Shown here in pieces: positions 17,707-27,008 of a stretch of 64,000 nt of DNA (positions are counted from its first letter, which is position 1; every line of letters begins with the position of its first letter). The notes under the pieces were generated by a model. That model was given only the letters and a program-made list of their open reading frames with translations. It ran no database searches and was not told the DNA's origin. Both the position numbers and the translations under genes were made by a program. The DNA comes from CATQHB01 sp965262595. GTDB taxonomy: Bacteria > Chloroflexota > Dehalococcoidia > Lucifugimonadales > UBA3495. The stretch spans positions 3,224,001 to 3,288,000 of the forward strand of contig OZ253548.1 of NCBI GenBank assembly GCA_965262595.1. The letters run 5' to 3'.

Positions 17707-18630
17707 TTAATGGGTGTAGCGAATCCGCGGGTCCAGATAGGCATAAATTATGTCCACCAGGAGGTTGGCGGCGATGTAAATGCCGGCGAAGAAAACTACG
17801 ACCGACTGCACCACTTGAAAGTCTTTGGCCCGCAGCGCGTCAATCGCAAGCTGCCCCACTCCGGGATAGCTAAAAACGGTTTCAATGACGACCGAACCGG
17901 TCATTGCCCCGCCCAGAATGAGGCCGAAATAGGTAATCGGCGCAATCAGGGCGTTGCGTAAGCAGTGCTTCCAGACGACCCACCGCTCCTTCAAGCCCTT
18001 GATGCGCGCCAGCTTTACATATTCGGTATCCAATACCTCCAGCATTGAGGAGCGGGTCAGCCGCATTAGCGCCGCCACCTGGAAATACCCCAGGGCAATC
18101 CCCGGCATAACCAGGTGCTTCCAGGTACCCCGTCCGGAGGTGGGCAGCCAGCCCAGATATACCGAAAATACCCACATCAGCATCAGGGCCAGCCAGAAAT
18201 TGGGCAGAGATTGACCCAACAGTGCAACCAGCTTTCCGGCCAGGTCTATGCCGGTATCCTTCTTCACCGCCACCACCACCCCTAAGGGTATGGCAATCAA
18301 CGCGCTGACCACCAAGGCGATGATTGCCAGCTCCAGGGTGGCCGGCAGACGGCCCAGCACCAGCTCCATGGCATCTTGCCCCTGAAAGCGAATCGATTCG
18401 CCGAATCTTCCGGTCATGATGTTGCCAACGTACCTCAGGTACTGAACATACAGCGGCTGGTCCAGGCCCCAGTAGGCCCGCACCCGGGCAAAGTCTTCCG
18501 CCGTGGCGTCCACGTCCAACAAGGTATCGAGAGGGTCGCCGGAGAGCCGTCCCAGGCAGAAAACAATCATGCTGACGGCGACGAGGGCGATTATCGAGTG
18601 AAACAGCCGGATCACTATGAAGCGTTGCAT
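17707..18630 (-). CDS. dppB: Dipeptide/oligopeptide ABC transporter permease (DppB-type)
   Basis: 307 residues. The opening MQRFIVIRLFHSIIALVAVS, GLDQPLYVQYLRYV, the EAA loop ARIKGLKERWVVWKHCLRNA and the end AYLDPRIRY are DppB hallmarks, and about six transmembrane helices are predicted from hydrophobicity. It is the first gene of a two-gene permease operon. A sigma70-like promoter on this strand lies 130 bases upstream (18760-18789). The operon is divergent from a matching lipoprotein binding-protein gene more than 1 kb away. Confidence 0.93.
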   Translation of the reverse strand: MQRFIVIRLFHSIIALVAVSMIVFCLGRLSGDPLDTLLDVDATAEDFARVRAYWGLDQPLYVQYLRYVGNIMTGRFGESIRFQGQDAMELVLGRLPATLELAIIALVVSALIAIPLGVVVAVKKDTGIDLAGKLVALLGQSLPNFWLALMLMWVFSVYLGWLPTSGRGTWKHLVMPGIALGYFQVAALMRLTRSSMLEVLDTEYVKLARIKGLKERWVVWKHCLRNALIAPITYFGLILGGAMTGSVVIETVFSYPGVGQLAIDALRAKDFQVVQSVVVFFAGIYIAANLLVDIIYAYLDPRIRYTH

Positions 18631-18759
18631 TGGCTACTCTCTTGTCGGTCCTGTCTGTTTCCCTGGTGTCCGAAACTTCGGCGCGGCGATTGCCGGCCTC
18701 ACTTTATAGCTGACAGAAACTAAGAACTCCCCATTGCTATGCAGGAGATCTGCCTGCGC

Positions 18760-18789
18760 AATATATTCTATGCCAAATTGTATTGTCAA
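18760..18789 (-). promoter_or_regulatory. Sigma70-like promoter for dppB/dppC
   Basis: On the minus strand TTGACA (18784-18789) and TATATT (18760-18765) are separated by 18 bases, about 130 bases before the dppB start. Confidence 0.6.
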
Positions 18790-18992
18790 TACTTGCCTCA
18801 GTTGACCAAGGAGTTTCCAATAGTCGCTACCCCGGTTCGATTCGATAATCCTGAGCCGGTTGAAGGACCGGCCAACCATGAGCGGGTTTCCGAGGCCAAC
18901 CGGGTTTCCAAGGCCAATTGAACCAACTGTCTTGAAAGACCGGCAATCCAGGTAGGGCATCCTTCCCGGCCGCGGGGCGCCCCGGTCTATTG

Positions 18993-19103
18993 TCACTCCG
19001 GCGCAGGCCGGAACCCAGGCAGCCAGGCGGCAGGTGGTTGCAGGAAAGTTAGTAAATACCTGGGATGTTCCAGGTTCCGACTTTCGCCCTTTCGCCGGAG
19101 TGA
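18993..19103. repeat. REP-like element with inverted ends
   Basis: TCACTCCGGCG at 18993-19003 is exactly inverted at 19093-19103. The left end continues into GCAGGCCGGAA, a word shared with 56518-56545 and, in part, with 12908-12930. It is a dispersed palindromic repeat with no coding content. Confidence 0.6.
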
Positions 19104-19455
19104 CCCCGGAGCGTAACCACCTGAGGACTACCTGAGATTAACCTTGCCCCTCTATACGACCGGTCAATCCTGTTGGATTGCATCGGGCCGGTTCCGGGTA
19201 AAGGCCAGGGCAACCCGCCGCAGCCCGGGGCAACCCGCCCCCCAACTGTTCCTCTGCCCCGTCATTCCCCCGGCCTATCGCAATAGCCATAAAGAGGTAT
19301 AAAGGTCTATATCTATAAGGTAACCAACAGTGTAATGACGTAAAACGAAATCAAGATAGCAAGATGAAGAAATATAACGTTTATGGGATATACTAGCGAT
19401 GCTTTTCACGGATTAGGGCGTGTTCACACAAAACTTGCTGCCGGTTCCCTTACTA

Positions 19456-19573
19456 TGTCATTCTGAACGGTCAAAACTGTCATTCTGAACGGAGTGAAGA
19501 ATCTAAAATGGTCAGGGTCCGGAATGTTTCTTATAGCAAGGATTTTAGACCCTTCGCTCCGCTCAGGGTGACA
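19456..19573. repeat. Imperfect inverted repeat (CATTCTGAACGG family)
   Basis: TGTCATTCTGAACGG occurs twice (19456-19470 and 19478-19492). The second copy plus its GAGTGAAGAATCT extension is imperfectly inverted at 19549-19573. This is another short dispersed palindromic repeat type. Confidence 0.5.
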
Positions 19574-19633
19574 TTGCATTGGGAATAGCTACGATTTGTG
19601 TCAACAGGCCCTAGCCGATAAAGATACTAACTA

Positions 19634-19663
19634 TTGACAGAATAGAAATGCCTCGTCTATACT
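19634..19663 (+). promoter_or_regulatory. Sigma70-like promoter for the binding-protein gene
   Basis: TTGACA (19634-19639) and TATACT (19658-19663) with an 18-base spacer, 80 bases before the ATG of the substrate-binding protein. Confidence 0.65.
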
Positions 19664-19742
19664 TCCTCAAATTTGGAGGTTATCCAGCCACATCCATCCG
19701 GAACCCGAAGGCCATAAACCTGAAATTTGAGAGGTACCAACC

Positions 19743-21530
19743 ATGTCTTACCACTGGCTAAGCAAACCCAAATCAGTAATCTTCTGCTCTCTGGTTCTAA
19801 TCTTGACCTTGGTGGTGGCCTGTGGCTCCGCCGCTCCTGAGGTGGTAGAGAGGGAGGTCATCAGAGAGGTCGAGGTACTAAAGGAGATACCGGTGGAGAC
19901 GGTGGTCGAAAAAACGGTCATCGCCACGCCGACCCCGATACCGGCGGCCTCGATGACGCAGGTACAGGCTAAGGTAACCCGGGTGATTTACGCCCTGGGC
20001 GAAGTGCAGGAGAGTAACCGGCACTGGACCGTCAGCCGTCCTTCTTACTACCAGTTCGACCCCTACTCCGAGACCCTGGTCGGTCTGGATGCCCAGACCA
20101 ACGAACGCATCCCCCGCCTGGCCAAGAGCTGGGAGTGGAGCGAAGACGGACGGGAGTGGACCTTCCACTTGCAAGAGGACGTGCCCTTCCACTTCGGCTT
20201 TGGCGAGTTCACCGCTCATGACGCGGTGGCGGCCCATCACCGTGTCCTGGGCGAAGACTCTCAGTCCGGGGCGGCTTCCTTCTTCCGGGAAGCGAGCAAC
20301 GTAGAAGCTATCGACGATCACACCGTGAAATATACCTTCAATTCCCTGGCCCTCGACACGCCGGCCATCCTCTCCCGAGGCTTTGGCGGCGGCGAGGTTT
20401 TGATGTTGAGCAAAAACCAGTTCGACACCGAGGGATTGGAAGGGTTTGACGCGAAGCCCGCCGGCACCGGCTCCTATATGTACGGTGGCACGGAGTTGGG
20501 TCAGAGCATCTGGTTTGAAAAAGCTCCCCAACCCCACTGGCGCGGTGAGAATCCCGACTTCCAGGAAGTGGAAGTACGGTGGGTTCGGGAAGACCTGACC
20601 CGGTTGGCATCCTTGCTGACCAGCGAAATCCACATCGCGGCCCTGTCCCGGGCGCTACAGGTAGAGGCCGGCCGACGTGGAATGAAGCCCGCCGAGGCCG
20701 GCGTCCCCACCAACTACCTGTCCCTGTTCCTGGGCGGCCTGTATTTCTCCGAAGGCGACCCGGCCTATGACCCCGGCGTGCCCTGGGCCAACCCGGTCAC
20801 CGGCAAGTTGGTGCGCCAGGCGATGAACCAGGCCATTAACCGGCAGGAAATGCTGAACCATGTTCTAAAGGACGATGGCGAGTTGATGTACAACACTGCC
20901 TATCACCCGGTGCTGGGCGATGGCTACAACCCCGAATGGGAAAAAGATTGGGAAGGGCTTTACGGCTATGATCCGGACGCGGCCCGGGAACTGATGGCCC
21001 AGGCCGGCTTCACCCCGGACAACCCGATGAAGTTCACCTCCTACAATTACTTCTCGGCGGACGAGCCGGAAACCGCGGTGATGCTGGAAGCCCTGATTAA
21101 CTATTGGAAGCCGATCGGCATCGACGTGACCCTGCTCGACAGCGAATGGGGCACCGTTCGTAAGAACTACCGGGACAAGGGTGATTTCATCAAGGCCGGT
21201 GGCTGGGGCAATGTAATTACCATGCGCTCCTTGACCACCCGACTGCGTGTCTGGAGCTTCGCCGCCACCGGCAACGGCGGAGGGTACGAAACCGATCTCC
21301 AGGATGCGAACTACCAGAAGTACCTGGCCCTCCAGACCATTGACCACGACCGGATTAACGGTCTAATCCGGGAAATCGGCGACGACCGGTTCTACAACTT
21401 CGCCGACATCCCCTTCTTCTGGTTCCGCCTGACGGTAATGTTCAACCCGGATGTGGTCGAAAGCTGGACCTTCCCGGGGACCTCCGGCTCCAAAACCAGT
21501 CACTGGGACTTGCTCAAGGCGGCTCAATAG
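19743..21530 (+). CDS. ABC transporter substrate-binding lipoprotein (SBP family 5)
   Basis: 595 residues. A signal peptide ends in the lipobox VVACG, followed by a charged spacer rich in VEREVIREVEV and proline, then the family-5 binding domain (SWEWSEDGREWTFHLQEDVPFH, YTFNSLALDTPAILSR, QAMNQAINRQEML). It would sit on the outside of the membrane and deliver peptides or similar ligands to a Dpp/Opp-type permease. It faces the dppB/dppC genes divergently and has its own promoter and a strong terminator. The C-terminal domain is complete. The ligand is not known. Confidence 0.93.
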   Translation: MSYHWLSKPKSVIFCSLVLILTLVVACGSAAPEVVEREVIREVEVLKEIPVETVVEKTVIATPTPIPAASMTQVQAKVTRVIYALGEVQESNRHWTVSRPSYYQFDPYSETLVGLDAQTNERIPRLAKSWEWSEDGREWTFHLQEDVPFHFGFGEFTAHDAVAAHHRVLGEDSQSGAASFFREASNVEAIDDHTVKYTFNSLALDTPAILSRGFGGGEVLMLSKNQFDTEGLEGFDAKPAGTGSYMYGGTELGQSIWFEKAPQPHWRGENPDFQEVEVRWVREDLTRLASLLTSEIHIAALSRALQVEAGRRGMKPAEAGVPTNYLSLFLGGLYFSEGDPAYDPGVPWANPVTGKLVRQAMNQAINRQEMLNHVLKDDGELMYNTAYHPVLGDGYNPEWEKDWEGLYGYDPDAARELMAQAGFTPDNPMKFTSYNYFSADEPETAVMLEALINYWKPIGIDVTLLDSEWGTVRKNYRDKGDFIKAGGWGNVITMRSLTTRLRVWSFAATGNGGGYETDLQDANYQKYLALQTIDHDRINGLIREIGDDRFYNFADIPFFWFRLTVMFNPDVVESWTFPGTSGSKTSHWDLLKAAQ

Positions 21531-21579
21531 GCAGTGTATCCCTTACCCGTCCTGCTCAACAGGACCGCGTGACCAACCA

Positions 21580-21614
21580 AGCGGCCTCCCGGGGTTTCCT
21601 CGGGAGGCCGCTTA
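21580..21614 (+). terminator. Hairpin terminator of the binding-protein gene
   Basis: AAGCGGCCTCCCG (21580-21592) pairs perfectly with CGGGAGGCCGCTT (21602-21614) across a 9-base loop, 50 bases after the stop. The following T-tract is weak. Confidence 0.7.
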
Positions 21615-21769
21615 ATTACCTGGCATCCGGGGCAGAGAGGGGTTCAACGCCGGGACCGGCCCGGTGTCTGCCCGGGCCGCGCCTCCGGATGCGGTTTCAG
21701 CCAAAAGCTGTCGCAAGAACGATAGCAGTCAAACAATAGCAGTCAATAGATAATCAGCAAGGAGGATTA

Positions 21770-22984
21770 ATGGCAACGCAAACTCAGGAAATCAAAAATA
21801 TGCGGCTAATCTCCCACCATGACCTCAACGGCTACGGCAACATCGGTGAGGGCGTACACCTGCAACAGACCAGCGACGGCCGCCGGGTGCTCTACCTGGC
21901 CCACGAGAGCGCCCCCAAGGATATTACCAGCGTGGACGTTTCCGACTTGTCCAATCCCAAGCTCCTGGCCCAAACCGAGTTGGCCTATGGACACCTTCGC
22001 TCCAACTCCCTCTCCATCGTGGGCGACACCATGCTGGTCGCCTACCAGTCTCAGCAGCCGGGGCAGCCGGGCACCGGCATGGGCGTTTACAACATCAGCA
22101 ACCCGGAAGAGCCGCAGCAGATCGGCTTCCTGGACACCGGCGGCCAATACTCCCGGGGCTGCCATTGCCTCTGGTGGGTGGACGGCGACTATGCTCACCT
22201 TTCCACCGGCGCCGACGACTTTCAGCCCCGCAACCAGAAAGACGACCAGTTCTATATGATTGTGGACGTTAAAGACCCGACCAACCCCAAGGAAGCCGGC
22301 CGCTGGTGGTTCCCCGGCACCCGCGAGGGCGACGCCGAACCGATGCCGGCCCGCCATCCCCAGTTTGATGCCGGCCACCGCTTGCACAATGCCAACGTCT
22401 ATCCGGAGCGTCCCGACCGGGCCTATTGCGCCTACATGGACTCCGGCGTGGTTATTGTGGACATCGCCGACGTGGCCAACCCCAAGATGATCAGCCACAT
22501 CAATTACGCTCCTCCCTTCCCCGGTTTTACCCACACCGTCCTGCCCCTGTTTAATCGGGACTTGATGGTGGTGACCCAGGAGGCGGTGCGGCAAAACGGG
22601 GAAGACTATCCCAAGCTCATCTGGATGATGGACATTCGGGACGAGACCAATCCGATTATCATCGGCACCTTCCCGATGCCGGACACTGAGGATTTCTTTA
22701 ACCGCCCCGGCCGGTTCGGCGCTCACAACGTTTACGAGAATCAGCCCGGGCCCACCAGTTTCCACTCCGACACCCTCATTTATGGCACCTTCTTTAACGC
22801 CGGAGTGCGGGTGTACGATACCAGCAATCCCTTCCAACCCGAAGAAGTAGCCTACTTTGTGCCGGAGATGCCCGAAGGCGCTCCTTCCAACGGCGTCAAC
22901 GACGTGTACGTGGACGAAAACGGGATAATGTACGTCGTTGACCGGCTCAAGGGCGGACTCTACATTCTGGAACTGACCATCTAA
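21770..22984 (+). CDS. LVIVD-repeat beta-propeller protein
   Basis: 404 residues preceded by AAGGAGG. Repeated blade motifs such as FYMIVDVKDPTNPKEAGRW, VVIVDIADVANPKMIS and VRVYDTSNPFQPEEVAYF match the LVIVD repeat family, whose members fold as beta-propellers. No signal peptide is visible, so it is probably cytoplasmic. Histidine-rich patches (GHRLHNANVYPE, RFGAHNVYEN) might bind metal, but that is speculation. It precedes a LigB-type dioxygenase by about 235 bases; a hairpin between them suggests separate transcription. The family's function is largely unknown. Confidence 0.85.
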   Translation: MATQTQEIKNMRLISHHDLNGYGNIGEGVHLQQTSDGRRVLYLAHESAPKDITSVDVSDLSNPKLLAQTELAYGHLRSNSLSIVGDTMLVAYQSQQPGQPGTGMGVYNISNPEEPQQIGFLDTGGQYSRGCHCLWWVDGDYAHLSTGADDFQPRNQKDDQFYMIVDVKDPTNPKEAGRWWFPGTREGDAEPMPARHPQFDAGHRLHNANVYPERPDRAYCAYMDSGVVIVDIADVANPKMISHINYAPPFPGFTHTVLPLFNRDLMVVTQEAVRQNGEDYPKLIWMMDIRDETNPIIIGTFPMPDTEDFFNRPGRFGAHNVYENQPGPTSFHSDTLIYGTFFNAGVRVYDTSNPFQPEEVAYFVPEMPEGAPSNGVNDVYVDENGIMYVVDRLKGGLYILELTI

Positions 22985-23002
22985 TGCTGTAACGGCCAGG
23001 CT

Positions 23003-23038
23003 GTCCCCCGCCCGGCGATGCGTTGCCCGGCGGGGGAC
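23003..23038 (+). terminator. Hairpin after the LVIVD-repeat gene
   Basis: GTCCCCCGCC (23003-23012) pairs perfectly with GGCGGGGGAC (23029-23038). No U-rich tail follows, so it may be an attenuator or a weak terminator. Confidence 0.55.
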
Positions 23039-23219
23039 ACCACCAGGGTTGCCCTGGATTACGAATTGGTGGCCCCCGCTCGGGGGTGACCCGGTCAATT
23101 GACTGCCTTATCCGGCGGCCTCTATAATCACCACAGATAACCCACCGGCAGAACTCCCGTGCCAGAACGGCATTACGCAAGTGGCATACCCTAAAGGAAT
23201 ACCCGAATGGGAGGATGAT

Positions 23220-24260
23220 ATGGCAGAGATATTGGGCGTTGGCGCTACTCACTATCCCCCTGGGTTGGTGCCCGACGAGTACAAGCCCTGGCCCCTGATC
23301 CGGATGCTAAAGACCAACCGAATCCCGGAGCACATGAAGAACCCGGCCAACTGGCCGGCGGAGATGCAAGCCGAATGGGGCGACGACGAAGGAATTACCG
23401 CGCACAAGGCCCATCGGGCCAAGGTCTTCGCCGCCTTCCGCAAAATCCGCGAGGAAATAGATGCCTTTAACCCGGACTTTATCCTGGTTTGGGGCGATGA
23501 CCAGTACGAGAACTTCCGGGAGGACATTATTCCCCCCTTCTGCGTCCTGGCCTACGACCAGATTGACTTCCAGCCCTATCACCGGATCGGTGACCGGCCC
23601 AACATCTGGGGCGAGCCGAAGGACAAGGTTTTCAGCGTTCCCGGCCATCAGGAAGCCGGCCGGTACTTGACCCGCGGCCTGATTGATCAGGGAGTGGATA
23701 TGGCCTACGCTTACAAGCCGCTCCACGAAAAGGCCGGCCTGGGCCATGCCTTTGCCAATACCCTGCTGTTTCTGGACCTGGACCGCAAGGGATTCAACTA
23801 TCCGGTGTTGCCGGTGGCGGTGAACTGCTATGGCAGCAACGTGGTCCGGATGCGCGGCGGGTCGGAAGTGTTTGAGGAGGAGTTGGATCCGCCTTCGCCT
23901 ACCCCGCGCCGCTGTTTTGAGGTGGGACAGGCTACCGCCCGGGCGCTCAAGGATAGCCCCTACCGGGTAGTGCTGTTGGCTTCCTCCAGTTGGTCCCACG
24001 CCTTCCTGACCGAGAAGAACAGTTGGGTCTATCCCGACCTGGAGGCCGACCGGGTGCTGCTGGAGGCCCTCCGTAAAGGCGAATACAATACCTGGCGGGA
24101 CTGGACATTGCACCAGGTGGAGGAGTCGGGGCAGCAGGAGACGTTGAATTGGCAGTGCCTGGTTGGCGCCATGTCTGAGCTGAACCGGAAAGCCGAAATT
24201 CTGGAGTGGGCGGAGACCTATAGTTTCAATGCCCCCAAGTGCCTGGCATTGTTTAAGTAA
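23220..24260 (+). CDS. Extradiol ring-cleavage dioxygenase, LigB-type catalytic subunit
   Basis: 346 residues from ATG at 23220, preceded by GGGAGG. The N-terminus MAEILGVGATHYPPGLV, followed by DFILVWGDDQYENF, the internal VLPVAVNCYG and LLASSSWSHAFL, are typical of class III (LigB) dioxygenases, which open catechol-type rings with non-heme Fe(II). An ATG 39 bases upstream is possible but lacks a good binding site. Together with the HpaB- and VOC-type genes further on, it points to aromatic-ring breakdown. The particular substrate is unknown. Confidence 0.87.
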   Translation: MAEILGVGATHYPPGLVPDEYKPWPLIRMLKTNRIPEHMKNPANWPAEMQAEWGDDEGITAHKAHRAKVFAAFRKIREEIDAFNPDFILVWGDDQYENFREDIIPPFCVLAYDQIDFQPYHRIGDRPNIWGEPKDKVFSVPGHQEAGRYLTRGLIDQGVDMAYAYKPLHEKAGLGHAFANTLLFLDLDRKGFNYPVLPVAVNCYGSNVVRMRGGSEVFEEELDPPSPTPRRCFEVGQATARALKDSPYRVVLLASSSWSHAFLTEKNSWVYPDLEADRVLLEALRKGEYNTWRDWTLHQVEESGQQETLNWQCLVGAMSELNRKAEILEWAETYSFNAPKCLALFK

Positions 24261-24308
24261 GCCTAGGCCCTCTTAACCTTATTCCAACGATATTCCAACG
24301 GTGTTGTG

Positions 24309-24331
24309 GGGGCGGGTTTCAAACCCGCCCC
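24309..24331. terminator. GGGGCGGGTTT hairpin between convergent genes
   Basis: GGGGCGGGTTT (24309-24319) pairs perfectly with AAACCCGCCCC (24321-24331). It lies between the convergent dioxygenase and MFS genes and could terminate both. Related hairpins occur at 28403-28432 and 54071-54102. Confidence 0.65.
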
Positions 24332-24433
24332 TGTTCCTATGCGTTTCTTGTCCGTTTGTAGTAATTGTAGTAAGCCGGTCGAACCACCTGGTCTTTTACC
24401 ATTACCTTGCCATTACCTTGCCGTTACCATTCC

Positions 24434-25870
24434 TTACCGCGCTGCGGCATCCGCCTCCGACCCGGTTTCGGATTCAGTCGTCGCGGAGGACGGGCCGGGA
24501 TGCTCCGGCCGCCGGGCCAGGGCAAACATCACTGCGCTCAATACAAAAGTGGGAGCAAAGGTTGCCAGCACTATCTCGTAGCCCCCGGTGTTGTCCCGTA
24601 TCCAGCCGGCGTAGATGGGCGCAATAAACATACCCAAATTGTGGAAAATGCTCATCGCACCCATCAGGCTGGCGAACCGGCTGCGGCCAAAGTAGTCCCC
24701 CACCATTATCCAGTTCACCGAAGTGATGCCTTCTACAATGGCCAGACCCAGAATAAACACAATCAGCGCCGGCCATTCGGGCAGCAGCCACATCCCCAAC
24801 AGGCCCACGGCCCCCAGGTTCATCCCATAGAAAAGCAGCTTGCGCGGCGAAAAGCGTCCGCCGGCAACGCCCAGCAGAAAGCGTAACGGTATCGCCATAA
24901 AGAACATTACCGAGGCGGCGATGGTAGCGGTCTGTTCGTCCACCCCTTTCCAGGCCAGCAGAGGGAACAGGTGGATGATGATGGAGTTGGTGGCCGATAC
25001 CCGGGTGATTACCCCGGCCAGCAGGAACCAGAAAGCCGGGGTACGCATCGCCTGCCGCACCGTAAAATCCTGCTCGCCGCCGCTGGCGTTGGCGCTGATA
25101 CTTGAAGCCGGCGCGTGGTGGCTGCCCGGAGTGGTTCGGGCGGCGGGACGCGGGGCGCCGCCGGGAGTGGGCCGGTCTCCGTCGGGCAGCAGCCCCAGAT
25201 CCTCCGGCTTGCTGCGGATAACGTAGGCTACCGGCAAGGTCAGCAGGGCCACGAACAGACCGATGATAAATACGGTCTGCCGCCAATCCAGAAAGACGAT
25301 GCCCAGGTGCAGCAGGGGAACCACGATAGCCCCGCCGCCGGCAAAGGCGGTCATCAGGGTGGACAGGGCCAATGCCTTGCGCCGCACGAACCACTGATTC
25401 ACCGTAGCCATCAAGGTCTGGCCCAATCCGGCGGTCTTGCCCACCGAGATCACGCCGACAAAGAGCACTATCAGGTGCCAGTATTCCGTGGCGAAAGAGA
25501 GGAGCATCAGGCCGATGCCGGCGGTGAGGCCGCCGAAGAGAATCAGGGGGCGGGAGCCGAACTTGTCCACCAGCCAGCCTACCAGGGGAGCGCCCATGCC
25601 GCCCTCGGCCCGGGCCAGGCTGAACACCAGGGACATCTGGGTATAGGATAAGCCCAGGCTGCCGCGAATCGGCTCGAAGAAGATGGGAAAGCCGGAGGAA
25701 ATGGCTCCGTTGCCGAACATCCCTTGCAAGCAGGCCACCGCCACCACGCGCCAGCCATAAAAAAAGCGGCCCTGCCGCTGCTGAAAATCGCTGGCTTCCG
25801 TTGGACTGTCGGCTGGGGTATCCGGTATAACGCCGGTAGTAGAGTTAGTCTCGGAAGAAGTATCGTTCAT
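24434..25870 (-). CDS. MFS transporter (monocarboxylate/OFA-like)
   Basis: 478 residues from ATG at 25870; an upstream in-frame ATG would overlap the divergent DUF2182 region and adds no homologous sequence. About twelve hydrophobic helices follow a polar N-terminus. The loop motif GWLVDKFGSRPLILFGG between helices 2 and 3 is the major-facilitator signature, and FFYGWRVVAVACLQGMFG at the start resembles oxalate/monocarboxylate-type carriers. A long polar central loop separates the two six-helix halves. The location beside dioxygenase genes suggests uptake of an organic acid, but this is inferred from context only. Confidence 0.9.
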   Translation of the reverse strand: MNDTSSETNSTTGVIPDTPADSPTEASDFQQRQGRFFYGWRVVAVACLQGMFGNGAISSGFPIFFEPIRGSLGLSYTQMSLVFSLARAEGGMGAPLVGWLVDKFGSRPLILFGGLTAGIGLMLLSFATEYWHLIVLFVGVISVGKTAGLGQTLMATVNQWFVRRKALALSTLMTAFAGGGAIVVPLLHLGIVFLDWRQTVFIIGLFVALLTLPVAYVIRSKPEDLGLLPDGDRPTPGGAPRPAARTTPGSHHAPASSISANASGGEQDFTVRQAMRTPAFWFLLAGVITRVSATNSIIIHLFPLLAWKGVDEQTATIAASVMFFMAIPLRFLLGVAGGRFSPRKLLFYGMNLGAVGLLGMWLLPEWPALIVFILGLAIVEGITSVNWIMVGDYFGRSRFASLMGAMSIFHNLGMFIAPIYAGWIRDNTGGYEIVLATFAPTFVLSAVMFALARRPEHPGPSSATTESETGSEADAAAR

Positions 25871-26033
25871 TGCTGCCCCATAATATCCCGCAGGCAAATA
25901 ATTAGTCAAGATTAATATCAAGGAAGCAGAGGCGATCGCCTTTGGAGCTTTTAGCTTCGAATTGGCCCCATTGGTTCCGGCCCACTCCCTACCGTCATTC
26001 CGGCGGTGGATAAACGGCGGCGGATATGCCAAA

Positions 26034-26936
26034 ATGCGGGCTATGCGAAACCCCTCCTTGCCGGAATCCTCTCTGATCGAAACTGCCCTGAAACGCGACC
26101 GGGTAGTAGTTATTGTCGGGTTGGGGGCGGTGATTCTGCTGTCCTGGGCCTATCTGTTCTATCTGGCCCAGGGTATGGGCGGTATGGCCGGTTCCGCGAT
26201 GCCCGATACGAATGGCCCCGCTATGGCCGGTTCCGGCTCCGGCTCCGGCTCCGTTGGTTCGGTCGCCGCCCCGCTGGTGGTGGCCTGGGGTCCGGTGGAT
26301 TTTACCCTGACTTTTCTGATGTGGGGAGTGATGATGGTTGCCATGATGGCTCCGTCCGCCGCTCCAATGATTCTTACCTTTGCGACGGTCAACCGCCGCC
26401 GGCGAAATCACCATCCCTTGTCGCCCGGCACTGCGCCCCGGACGCCCATTGTCCCAACCGGGGTATTTCTGGCCGGTTACCTGCTGGCCTGGTGGGCCTT
26501 CTCTCTCGCCGCGACCCTGGCCCAATGGGGGTTGCACTCCGCTGCCTTGCTCTCCCCGATGTTGTCGAGCGTCAGCCCGGTACTGGGCGGTATCCTGCTC
26601 CTCACCGCCGGGGTCTTCCAATGGAGTCCGCTCAAGTATGCCTGCCTCAATCACTGCCGGACTCCGATGAGCTTTTTGACGGCCGATTGGCGGGAGGGCT
26701 ACCAGGGCGCGCTGTCTATGGGACTGCGCCACGGCTGCTATTGCCTGGGTTGCTGCTGGGCCCTGATGGGTCTGTTGTTCGTCCTGGGAGTGATGAACCT
26801 GCTTTGGATTGCGACGCTGGCAGCCTTGGTGCTGGTGGAAAAAGTCCTGCCCGCCGGTCACTGGGTAGGCCGCATCGCCGGGCTGGGCCTGATCGCCTGG
26901 GGTCTCTGGCTTTTAATAGTGAGCCTTGGGTTCTGA
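26034..26936 (+). CDS. DUF2182 integral membrane protein
   Basis: 300 residues from ATG at 26034 (an ATG at 26043 is equally possible). About seven hydrophobic segments are seen. A Gly/Ser-rich loop follows the first helix. The stretch LRHGCYCLGCCWALMGLLFVLG and the earlier MMVAMMAPSAAPMIL are characteristic of DUF2182 (COG5486), predicted metal-binding integral membrane proteins. The cysteine cluster CYCLGCC is the likely metal site. Function is unknown. It is transcribed away from the MFS gene, with about 160 bases between the starts. Confidence 0.85.
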   Translation: MRAMRNPSLPESSLIETALKRDRVVVIVGLGAVILLSWAYLFYLAQGMGGMAGSAMPDTNGPAMAGSGSGSGSVGSVAAPLVVAWGPVDFTLTFLMWGVMMVAMMAPSAAPMILTFATVNRRRRNHHPLSPGTAPRTPIVPTGVFLAGYLLAWWAFSLAATLAQWGLHSAALLSPMLSSVSPVLGGILLLTAGVFQWSPLKYACLNHCRTPMSFLTADWREGYQGALSMGLRHGCYCLGCCWALMGLLFVLGVMNLLWIATLAALVLVEKVLPAGHWVGRIAGLGLIAWGLWLLIVSLGF

Positions 26937-27008
26937 ATTGCCAAAGGAAGCGATCCGCCTGGTAATTCCTGGCTGAGCCTGAACATTCCTAAAGGGAAAG
27001 GGGGAACT

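Larger units (their letters stand above)
18631..19742. other. Long intergenic region (1.1 kb) with two repeats and divergent promoters
   Basis: No supported gene. The region separates the divergent permease and binding-protein genes. It holds a promoter for each side, a palindromic element at 18993-19103 and another at 19456-19573. The stretch 19110-19440 is AT-richer and without recognised features. Confidence 0.6.

Noticed and set aside
21806..23098. Long open frame on the minus strand opposite the LVIVD-repeat gene
   Set aside because: GC-rich shadow frame without motif or ribosome-binding site.
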